A DNA stretch of 11,640 bases, taken from an uncultured Kiritimatiellota bacterium (GTDB taxonomy: Bacteria > Verrucomicrobiota > Kiritimatiellia > RFP12 > UBA1067). The position numbers and the translations under genes were made by a program. A model generated the notes under the pieces. It searched no databases, was not told the DNA's origin, and saw only the letters and a program-made list of their open reading frames with translations. Of the stretch, positions 6,972-11,640 are shown piece after piece. Within the stretch, counting starts at the first letter, position 1; the number at the start of each line of letters is the position of its first letter. The stretch is taken from NCBI GenBank assembly GCA_934654805.1, contig CAKUGW010000100.1, positions 1 to 11,640 of the forward strand, in the 5' to 3' direction.

Positions 6972-7580
6972 ATGAAGGCAGTACTCGTCAACGGAAGCCC
7001 GCACGTGAACGGCAACACGGCGAGGGCATTGGAGGAGGTCGCGTCGGCGCTCAAGGCGGACGGCCTTGAGACGGAGATCGTGCAGATTGGCGTCAAGCCC
7101 GTGCGCGGGTGCATCGCGTGCCGGAAGTGCGCGGAACTTGGTCGCTGCGTCTTTTCGGACGACTGCGCGAACGCGATTCTCGAAAAGGCCTGTGCGGCGG
7201 ATGCGCTCGTTCTCGGCACGCCCGTCTACTACGCCCAGCCGAACGGGGCGCTCCTCGCGGTGATGCAGCGCGTGTTCTTCGCGTCGGGTGGACGCCTGCG
7301 CGGCAAGCCCGCCGCATCCGTCGCGGTCTGCCGCCGGGGCGGCGCGAGCATGGCGTTCCAGACGCTGAACCTGTTCTACGGCATCGCCGGCATGCCCGTT
7401 GCTGGTTCGCAGTACTGGAACATCGCCTATGGGCGTGAAGCGGGGGAAGTCGAGCAGGATGCGGAAGGGTTGCAGACGATGCGCCTTCTCGGACACAACC
7501 TCGCGTGGATGGCGAAGGGCCTCAAGGCGGCGGACGCCCCCGCGCGCGAGCCGTGGCAGATGACCAATTTCGTCCGATAG
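6972..7580 (+). CDS. Flavodoxin-fold iron-sulfur flavoprotein / NADPH-dependent FMN reductase family
   Basis: This is a 202-aa cytoplasmic flavoprotein. The N-terminal KAVLVNGSPHVNGNT (2-16) is the FMN phosphate loop of the NADPH-dependent FMN reductase family, and GTPVYYAQPNG (82-92) is the second FMN contact. Between them C47-x2-C50-x2-C53-x5-C59 matches the compact cysteine motif of the archaeal/clostridial iron-sulfur flavoprotein (Isf) group. A [4Fe-4S] cluster and an electron-transfer or oxygen/peroxide-detoxifying role in an anaerobe are therefore likely. The start at 6972 is supported by AAGGAG 9 nt upstream. The nitroreductase relic nearby suggests that redox genes were once clustered here. 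The electron donor and substrate cannot be named. Confidence 0.85.
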   Translation: MKAVLVNGSPHVNGNTARALEEVASALKADGLETEIVQIGVKPVRGCIACRKCAELGRCVFSDDCANAILEKACAADALVLGTPVYYAQPNGALLAVMQRVFFASGGRLRGKPAASVAVCRRGGASMAFQTLNLFYGIAGMPVAGSQYWNIAYGREAGEVEQDAEGLQTMRLLGHNLAWMAKGLKAADAPAREPWQMTNFVR

Positions 7581-7637
7581 AGGGCTTTCGACTTTGTTGC
7601 TGCACAAGGTCCCGCCGGCACCTCGACCGCGACAGCT

Positions 7638-7669
7638 CTACCTCCGCATTTATATAAATGCGGGGGTAG
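7638..7669. terminator. 32-nt near-perfect palindrome between convergent genes
   Basis: CTACCTCCGCATTTAT and ATAAATGCGGGGGTAG are two 16-nt arms that pair with a single T/G mismatch and no spacer. The inner 20 nt (7644-7663) are perfectly palindromic. It lies 57 bp after the flavoprotein stop and 18 bp from the stop of the convergent endonuclease gene, the place for a bidirectional terminator. Neither side has a T-run, so it may instead be a protein-binding palindrome or a mark of cassette insertion. Confidence 0.5.
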
Positions 7670-7687
7670 GGACATCCAAAGAATCTG

Positions 7688-9202
7688 TCAAACAATCCTA
7701 ACGTCGTCCTTCAACGTGCCGACGATTCGATAGTCCAAGGCGATGCCGCTTTCTTTCCGAAGCGTGATCGTCGGATAGTCCCGATTGACGGGCACAAGCA
7801 TCGCCTCGACACGTTCGCCGTGTTCCGTGCGCGCCTCGAACCGCTTGATCGAGTACGCGCCTGCCGTTTCGGCATCGACAACGCCCGTATGCTCGGCAAG
7901 GACGATCTCGCCCGGGTCGCACGCTCCGTCCCTGAACTCGAAGACCTTGTACTCGCCGTCACGAATCCTCGGCTCCATCGAATGCCCGACCGCCCGGACA
8001 ACGTAAAGCCGCCTGTTCGGCGCGTGGACGCCCCGTACGCGCACCCATCCCTCCGGTTCGACGCGCTCTTCCGCACCGAAGCGGCCACACGCGGCGCGTA
8101 GCGAATAGAGCGGCAGACAGGCGCGGTACTTCAGCGCCTCCGAGACGGCATTCAGGATCTCCGGACGTGGATGCCGCGCCTTTTCGGCGTGGGATTCCAC
8201 GATCCGCAGGACATACGGGCGATTGAGCCAGTAGCACTTCTTTTTCGCGTAATGTCCCTGTGGCGTCGTCGCCAGGTCCGCCGCATTCTGCGCCTTCGGA
8301 CGCACATGGCAGACCGGGTGTTCCGTGCTGCGCATGAAATGCGCGTAATCGCCGACACGGACTTTGTCGCGCGTGTCTCTCCAGAACGCCTCGGCCCGCC
8401 GCAGGTCGGCCATCGGCATCGACCAGAAGAACACGTCCTCCAGCACGGACTTGCGGCTGTTGTCGTCGGCCGATTTCCTGAAGACGACGAAAAAGAACTT
8501 CCGCGTCAGGATGTCATGCCACTCGGACGAGGCCCACTCCTCTTCCTTGGCGATTTCGCAGTACTTGACCGTGCTGAACGACATGGCCTCCTTCAGCCCG
8601 CCATCGTGATCGAGGCGGATCGTCTTGAGGAGAACGCCGGCTTTCTCGAACTCGGCGATGCGCTTGCGCTTCACGCCGAGAATCGCGCGGCAAAGCGTGT
8701 ACGACATTGACTTGGGGCTTCCGATTTCGACGCCCAGCCGACAAGCGATCTCGTCTGCCGTCAAGCCGATGTAGGGCGTGAAACGGCGAATCACCAGGTC
8801 TTCGAACGTCTCTCCGGCCCTGTAGTCGTCTACGTTCCGAACAACAGCGCCAACTTCCTGTCGCTTTCGCAGGATTTGCTGCCTTTTTGCCGAGGTCAGC
8901 TTGAGGCCGCTTGTCATTTCGGGATGCAACAGGGACTCAAGGACAATCTGGTCCATGTAGCACTTCTTGATCGAATACGCCCGTTGCTGCGCCCTGACGG
9001 ACGTGCCGGGCTGCTCGCGCATTTCCGCCCCAGCGGCAGAGCCTTTCTCGCATGCGGCGAGATAGAAGGTGTCACCCTCTTCTTCCAGAAGCTGCTTGTC
9101 CTGAAACTCGCCCCGGCCTCGTCCAGGTAATTGATGATGTTGAGGACAAGGCGTTCCTTCGCGACGGTGCTGCCGTCGGCAAGTTCCTTCAGGGGCGAAC
9201 AC
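7688..9202 (-). CDS. C-terminal fragment: second MutH-like domain plus S24 peptidase (as read)
   Basis: This frame is open for 504 codons from a GTG at 9202, but the first 41 residues overlap the catalytic fragment in another frame and are not native sequence. From residue 42 (about 9079) it is Sau3AI-like: MREQPGTSVRAQQRAYSIKKCYM, EEFEK-like EFEKAGVLLKTIRL, EAMSFSTVKYCEIA, FFFVVFRK, FWSMP, HPVCHVRPKAQN and KKCYWLNRPY. Residues 363-504 are the S24 domain. No convincing ribosome site precedes a start within it, so separate expression is doubtful. There is no stop or frameshift between the endonuclease part and the peptidase part, so the fusion itself is real in this sequence. Confidence 0.75.
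   Translation of the reverse strand: MFAPEGTCRRQHRREGTPCPQHHQLPGRGRGEFQDKQLLEEEGDTFYLAACEKGSAAGAEMREQPGTSVRAQQRAYSIKKCYMDQIVLESLLHPEMTSGLKLTSAKRQQILRKRQEVGAVVRNVDDYRAGETFEDLVIRRFTPYIGLTADEIACRLGVEIGSPKSMSYTLCRAILGVKRKRIAEFEKAGVLLKTIRLDHDGGLKEAMSFSTVKYCEIAKEEEWASSEWHDILTRKFFFVVFRKSADDNSRKSVLEDVFFWSMPMADLRRAEAFWRDTRDKVRVGDYAHFMRSTEHPVCHVRPKAQNAADLATTPQGHYAKKKCYWLNRPYVLRIVESHAEKARHPRPEILNAVSEALKYRACLPLYSLRAACGRFGAEERVEPEGWVRVRGVHAPNRRLYVVRAVGHSMEPRIRDGEYKVFEFRDGACDPGEIVLAEHTGVVDAETAGAYSIKRFEARTEHGERVEAMLVPVNRDYPTITLRKESGIALDYRIVGTLKDDVRIV
7691..8116 (-). other. LexA/UmuD-like S24 self-cleaving peptidase domain fused to the endonuclease
   Basis: The domain begins LPLYSLRAACGRFG and continues VEPEGWVRV, LYVVRAVGHSMEPRIRDGEY, GEIVLAEHTG, GAYSIKRFEA and VPVNRDYPTITL. 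The nucleophile Ser (codon 7981-7979, in GHSMEP) and the general-base Lys (codon 7846-7844, in YSIKRF) of the LexA Ser-Lys dyad are present, 45 residues apart. That gap is wider than in LexA (37) and due to an insertion. A Cys-Gly bond (codons 8089-8084) lies 36 residues before the serine, as Cys24-Gly25 to Ser60 does in UmuD. Family knowledge says such domains self-cleave when stimulated by RecA filaments. No helix-turn-helix is attached, so this is not a repressor. Confidence 0.8.
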
Positions 9203-9426
9203 TTGAGTTCAAGCCCCGCTTCCGCAAAGTCCGGCGCCGCCTCGCTGTTGGGCCGATAGTTGAAATGGAAACGCTCGACCGCCTGTCCAAGTCCGCCGCG
9301 CCCCACGTTGTCCGATGTCGCGTTCGGATGGATTTCCCGAAGCGAATGTCCCAGCAGTTTCCGCCCGTGCTGCAGGATGCTCTCCCTTGATGTCACGTCA
9401 TACGGAAGCGGCGGCATCTCCTTCAC
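8914..9426 (-). CDS. N-terminal catalytic fragment of the Sau3AI-like endonuclease (as read)
   Basis: Translated without correction, this frame gives 170 aa. Only residues 1-115 are homologous to Sau3AI/MutH; they contain the whole Asp-Glu-x-Lys metal site (D66, E73, K75). The last 55 residues, after SFWKK, are out-of-frame read-through rich in Arg, Ser and Pro. Without the second MutH-like domain, which in Sau3AI binds an effector DNA copy, specific cutting is unlikely. Confidence 0.75.
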   Translation of the reverse strand: MKEMPPLPYDVTSRESILQHGRKLLGHSLREIHPNATSDNVGRGGLGQAVERFHFNYRPNSEAAPDFAEAGLELKCSPLKELADGSTVAKERLVLNIINYLDEAGASFRTSSFWKKRVTPSISPHARKALPLGRKCASSPARPSGRSNGRIRSRSATWTRLSLSPCCIPK

Positions 9427-10886
9427 ATCCTTTCCTTCAGGACGACTCCGATTCGTTCGACGACGCCTGTGACGAGTGCGTTGCCCATCAGGAAGGCGCG
9501 GCGGACGTCGGAGGCGCCGTCTGTATGGAAATCGGGGAACATGTTGAGGCGTTCAAGTTCCAGCGGAAGCAGCCTCCGGTAGCGTCCGCTTGGGGTCTGT
9601 ATCACATGCTTGAAGCGCGATGCTCCGGCGCCGCCCTCGCCGGTGATGATTGTGCGGGAGGGCTTGTCCAGCGCATCCGGGAACGACATGCCGCCCTCGG
9701 AATAGCGATAGGTGAATTCGTTTCCTTCCTTGTCGAGGGCCTTGCGCTCTTCGGATTTCGGCCCCTTGAGGTATTTCCAGCCCTTGAGATCCCGCTCACG
9801 GATGAAGAACGCTTCCGGCACGTCCTTCTCGTCCACGAGAAGTTCGCCCAGCGTCAGTCTCGGCCCGCCGTAGGCTGGCTTGACGTCCGCCGTGCAGACG
9901 TGCCGCGCCACCATGAGCCCGGCATCGCGGAACGGACTCTCCTTTGTGCCGCCCGCGTTGAATGTCGCCGTCACTTCCGGGAGCGTACCGCAGATGTCAA
10001 ACTCCCCACATGAGGATTCTACAACGGAACAGGGGAAAGCCGTTGCCAGCACGCTTTGCTCGGAGAGCCATTTGACCGGCTCCGACAGCACCGCCTTTGC
10101 TTCCTTCGCAAGTTTCGTCTCCCTTCGATAGGCGACCATGTAAGTTCGGCGGCGGCGTTGCGGCATGCCGTATTCCGCCGCGTTGACGACACGCCACTCG
10201 ACAAGATATCCGAGATCGGACAAGGACGCAAGGATGATCGCGAAGTCGCGCCCCCGTTGCGTTGCGGGAGACTTGAGTAGGCGGTCCACGTTCTCAAGGA
10301 TGAGATACTTCGGCGCGTTTCGTCCCTTTTCGCGGAGAATGCGGTGAATCTGCCACCAAAGCACGCCTTTCTTTCCCTCGATTCCGCCAGAATTCTTCAG
10401 TGTCGCGGCAACGGAATAGTCTTGGCAGGGGAAGCCGCCGACGAGCAGGTCGGCCTGTGGAATCCGCTTGACGTCAACGGTGGCAATGTCCTCATTGCAA
10501 TGCCCTGTCGCCCCAAAACGCGCCTGATAGACGTTCGAGGCATCCTGGCGCTTGGTCGACGGTTCCCACTGGTTGTTCCACACCGTCTTGTAGGATCCTG
10601 ACGCGCGTTCAAGCCCAACGCGGAATCCGCCAACTCCGGCAAACAATTCGATGACGCGAATTTCCCTGTCGCCTTCTTTTGCCGCCGACGGAGAATCCGA
10701 ACGCCAGATCTCATGCCGCGTCTTGCGGCAGTATTCGGCTATCGTCCTGAACAGTCCCCATTCCCCTGCGGATGTCTTCTTCGATTCAACACGCTCCACG
10801 GAAGTGTCCCACTTCGATGTCTCATGCGCACATTCCGTCGCGGAGACCGCCTCGCATGCATGAAAAAGAGCGCATTGTCTTGCCAT
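9423..10886 (-). CDS. Cytosine-5 DNA methyltransferase of the restriction-modification pair
   Basis: This is a 487-aa C5-cytosine methyltransferase that should protect host DNA from the downstream endonuclease. Conserved motifs appear in order: I, ELFAGVGGFRVGLE (80-93), for S-adenosylmethionine; IV, GGFPCQDYSVA with catalytic C154; VI, ENVD (198-201); VIII, QRRRR (243-247); a target-recognition region (about 260-410); IX, RTIITGEGG (411-419); and X, GNALVTGVVERI (468-479). It looks complete. The N-terminal 40 residues from ATG 10886 are unconvincing, and homology seems to begin around GLFRTIAEYC (44-53). An in-frame GTG at 10799 is an alternative start. The partner is Sau3AI-like, so GATC is a reasonable but unproved target. 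With the nuclease broken, the gene may now act as an orphan methylase. Confidence 0.9.
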   Translation of the reverse strand: MARQCALFHACEAVSATECAHETSKWDTSVERVESKKTSAGEWGLFRTIAEYCRKTRHEIWRSDSPSAAKEGDREIRVIELFAGVGGFRVGLERASGSYKTVWNNQWEPSTKRQDASNVYQARFGATGHCNEDIATVDVKRIPQADLLVGGFPCQDYSVAATLKNSGGIEGKKGVLWWQIHRILREKGRNAPKYLILENVDRLLKSPATQRGRDFAIILASLSDLGYLVEWRVVNAAEYGMPQRRRRTYMVAYRRETKLAKEAKAVLSEPVKWLSEQSVLATAFPCSVVESSCGEFDICGTLPEVTATFNAGGTKESPFRDAGLMVARHVCTADVKPAYGGPRLTLGELLVDEKDVPEAFFIRERDLKGWKYLKGPKSEERKALDKEGNEFTYRYSEGGMSFPDALDKPSRTIITGEGGAGASRFKHVIQTPSGRYRRLLPLELERLNMFPDFHTDGASDVRRAFLMGNALVTGVVERIGVVLKERM

Positions 10887-10957
10887 GCACTCTTGGGAAG
10901 CCCTACCACAGGCATACTCTGATTACATGAAGAGACAATGCGCCCAGCGGGGCGCAT
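10861..10957 (-). promoter_or_regulatory. Possible attenuator: two mutually exclusive hairpins at the methyltransferase 5' end
   Basis: Reading the minus strand, arm A ATGCGCCC (10957-10950) pairs perfectly with GGGCGCAT (10945-10938) across a 4-nt loop. The same second arm, extended as GCGCATTGTCT (10943-10933), also pairs perfectly over 11 bp with AGACAATGCGC (10880-10870), which includes codons 3-6 counted from ATG 10886. TCTTTTTC follows directly (10869-10862). The two stems cannot form together. The second plus its T-run resembles an intrinsic terminator, though its loop is long (52 nt). Confidence 0.4.
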
Positions 10958-11016
10958 CATCACTCACATGCCGTTCAGAGTTTGAAATAGTGGTAGTATT
11001 TCCCAAGAACGACGTG

Positions 11017-11032
11017 TTAGCGTTGACGCTAA
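11017..11032. promoter_or_regulatory. Operator-like palindrome upstream of the methyltransferase
   Basis: TTAGCGT-TG-ACGCTAA is a perfect 7-bp inverted repeat with a 2-bp centre, in the 430-bp non-coding stretch upstream of the restriction-modification genes. Its compact shape suits a dimeric repressor better than a terminator, but no regulator gene is adjacent. Confidence 0.35.
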
Positions 11033-11142
11033 ATCATCTTCTGCGGTCGGGAAGGGCGGAGCGCGGCGATGCGCCGCTTAAGCAACCCCTCGGCCTATGT
11101 CGTCCGGGCGCATCCGCTCGATCCGTCGCCCGAACGCGGAGA

Positions 11143-11172
11143 ATTACACCAAAAATGCCGCAGGACGGTAAA
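11143..11172 (-). promoter_or_regulatory. Weak candidate promoter for the methyltransferase
   Basis: On the minus strand TTTACC (11172-11167) and TGTAAT (11148-11143) are 18 bp apart. This would give a leader of about 250 nt containing the palindrome at 11017 and the paired hairpins near 10900. No better promoter was found nearer the gene. The rest of 10887-11274 holds no recognisable gene on either strand. Confidence 0.25.
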
Positions 11173-11274
11173 CGGCCTGAACCACGGGAATCGCCATGCG
11201 CGGTGTGAGGAAAGGGGCGTGGCGGACGAACGTGTCAAGCGGCCGTTTCTCGCATGGCAAGGCTCGGCCTGTTC

Positions 11275-11317
11275 GTGAATTTACAAAATTAGGTCTGACC
11301 TGATTCTGTAAATTCGC
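11275..11317. repeat. 43-nt imperfect palindrome
   Basis: Two 21-nt arms meet at a single central base: GTGAATTTACAAAATTAGGTC against GACCTGATTCTGTAAATTCGC. There is one A/C mismatch and two G/T pairs. It begins one base after the stop of the minus-strand ORF 11533-11318, so it could terminate that gene, but there is no T-run. The AGGTCTGACCT core resembles REP-like palindromes associated with RAYT transposases; this link is from general memory and is weak. Confidence 0.6.
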
Positions 11318-11533
11318 TCACGCCCCTTGGCGGGCGATGTAGGCGTCGATGTCGTCAAACACGAGCTTCTCGCCCATCGTGTGGAAAGCGCCGAAACACT
11401 TCCGGATGTAGTCATAGACATTGTCGCGCGCGAACAAGTCGGCGACCTCGCCTCCCGCGAACTTCAGCTGCCGCAATGCCTCCGGAGCAAAAGACGCAAT
11501 CGTCCTGCGCATATTTTGTGTACTAACGCGCAC
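11318..11533 (-). CDS. Short hypothetical protein (71 aa)
   Basis: I do not recognise this protein. The sequence has well-formed codon use and a plausible soluble composition: FAPEALRQLKFAGGEVADLF, then DNVYDYIRKCFGAFHTMGE, ending FDDIDAYIARQGA. It may be a small helical protein or the tail of a larger one lost upstream. It starts with GTG at 11533 or ATG at 11512; neither has a clear ribosome site. A consensus TTGACA lies just upstream on the same strand (11546-11541) but without a good -10. It is divergent from the ORF at 11540. Confidence 0.4.
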   Translation of the reverse strand: MRVSTQNMRRTIASFAPEALRQLKFAGGEVADLFARDNVYDYIRKCFGAFHTMGEKLVFDDIDAYIARQGA

Positions 11534-11539
11534 TGAAAC

Positions 11540-11640
11540 ATGTCAACGGAACTGCCCGAGAACCTGAAAAGCCTTGCCGCCGAGCTGGACGCGCTCGCGG
11601 GGCGTGCGTCCGCCTCGTCCGGGGGGGGGGGGGGGGGGGG
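11540..11640 (+). CDS. Start of an unidentified gene running into the poly-G end (partial)
   Basis: From ATG 11540 the frame reads MSTELPENLKSLAAELDALA then GRASASS, with codon third positions rich in G and C like neighbouring real genes. It then enters the run of 20 G at the window end, which would encode only glycine. About 27 residues are readable, an acidic, helix-prone N-terminus with no recognisable motif and no clear ribosome site. Confidence 0.3.
   Translation, partial: MSTELPENLKSLAAELDALAGRASASSGGGGGG
11621..11640. repeat. Terminal poly-G tract (20 G)
   Basis: The last 20 bases are all G. A homopolymer exactly at the sequence end is typical of a sequencing or assembly artefact (no-signal calls read as G) rather than biology. 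Confidence 0.85.

Larger units (their letters stand above)
7688..9426 (-). pseudogene. Sau3AI/MutH-type restriction endonuclease fused to LexA-like S24 peptidase, disrupted by internal deletion/frameshift
   Basis: Joined across the break, this gene encodes a Sau3AI-family type II endonuclease followed by an S24 peptidase domain. The first 115 codons (9426 to about 9080) give the catalytic MutH-like domain: GRGGLGQAVERFHF, then PDF..AGLELK with D66-x6-E73-x-K75, the same spacing as MutH Asp70-Glu77-Lys79, and KERLVLNIINY. At SSFWKK the frame is lost. The other frame resumes at EGDTFYLAACEKG, which in Sau3AI lies about 60 residues further on. The second, non-catalytic MutH-like domain follows (FEDLVIRRFTPYIG to CYWLNRPYVLRIVES), then the S24 domain. 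GTG 9426 overlaps the methyltransferase stop (GTGA), with AAGGAAAGGA just upstream, so the pair is translationally coupled. As it stands the copy should be inactive unless the break is an assembly error. Confidence 0.85.

Noticed and set aside
7688..8116. S24 domain as a separate LexA or phage-type repressor gene
   Set aside because: There is no helix-turn-helix and no start with a ribosome site before it; it is continuous in frame with the Sau3AI-like second domain.
9074..9086. Programmed ribosomal frameshift joining the two endonuclease halves
   Set aside because: No convincing slippery heptamer with a following pseudoknot was seen, and about 55-60 family residues are missing at the junction, so a simple frame change would not restore the protein.
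11041..11080. GC hairpin GCGGCG-ATG-CGCCGC as a terminator or RNA gene
   Set aside because: The stem is only 6 bp, with no T-run and no gene ending nearby; such hairpins are frequent by chance at this base composition. No tRNA cloverleaf was found.
10885..11208. Plus-strand ORF beginning MKRQCAQRGASS, divergent from the methylase
   Set aside because: Its similar start to the methylase comes from the inverted repeat. The rest is compositionally random with no domain and runs through palindromes.

Overview
The window is a G+C-rich bacterial fragment (clearly above 60% by eye). Its genes include a secreted GH43-type glycosidase, LuxS, an N-acetylhexosamine kinase, an iron-sulfur flavoprotein, and debris of a formylglycine-generating-enzyme (FGE/SUMF1) domain. 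That mix suggests an anaerobic, glycan-using, host- or gut-associated bacterium. A member of the PVC group (Kiritimatiellota/Verrucomicrobiota/Lentisphaerota) is my best guess, but this is low-confidence inference because no rRNA or marker gene is present. The window ends in a run of 20 G, which looks like a contig end.

Left part (1-6300). After a 5' stretch with only a doubtful ORF, a clear promoter drives an exported GH43-like glycosidase (399-1373, +). Convergent to it is a minus-strand block, listed in transcription order: a P1B-type metal ATPase (6227-4014), a small one-helix membrane protein (3964-3689), a NahK-like sugar kinase (3686-2649), luxS (2612-2097) and mazG (2041-1382). Extended -10 promoters can be seen before the ATPase, before the small membrane protein and before mazG. 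The block is therefore probably three overlapping transcription units rather than one operon. The ATPase lacks the proline of the usual CPC/SPC metal motif (it reads Ser-Cys-Gly).

Middle (6300-7680). There are two gene relics back to back: 23 codons of a nitroreductase N-terminus (+) and a frameshifted, truncated FGE/SUMF1 domain (-). They are followed by an intact flavodoxin-fold iron-sulfur flavoprotein (6972-7580, +) with its own promoter. A 32-nt near-perfect palindrome closes this section.

Right part (7688-11317), the most interesting region. It holds a type II restriction-modification cassette on the minus strand: a cytosine-5 DNA methyltransferase (10886-9423) that overlaps, by GTGA, a Sau3AI/MutH-family restriction endonuclease gene (9426-7688). 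The endonuclease reading frame continues, without a stop, into a C-terminal LexA/UmuD-type S24 peptidase domain. That domain keeps the Ser and Lys catalytic residues and a Cys-Gly bond at UmuD-like spacing upstream of the serine. This suggests a restriction enzyme wired to DNA-damage (RecA-type) signalling through self-cleavage. In this copy the endonuclease is broken: an apparent deletion of about 55-60 codons leaves the catalytic N-terminus out of frame with the rest. The methyltransferase 5' region carries two mutually exclusive hairpins, one followed by a T-run on the coding strand, which looks like an attenuator. A 43-nt palindrome lies beyond it, followed by a short hypothetical ORF and the start of another gene running into the poly-G end.
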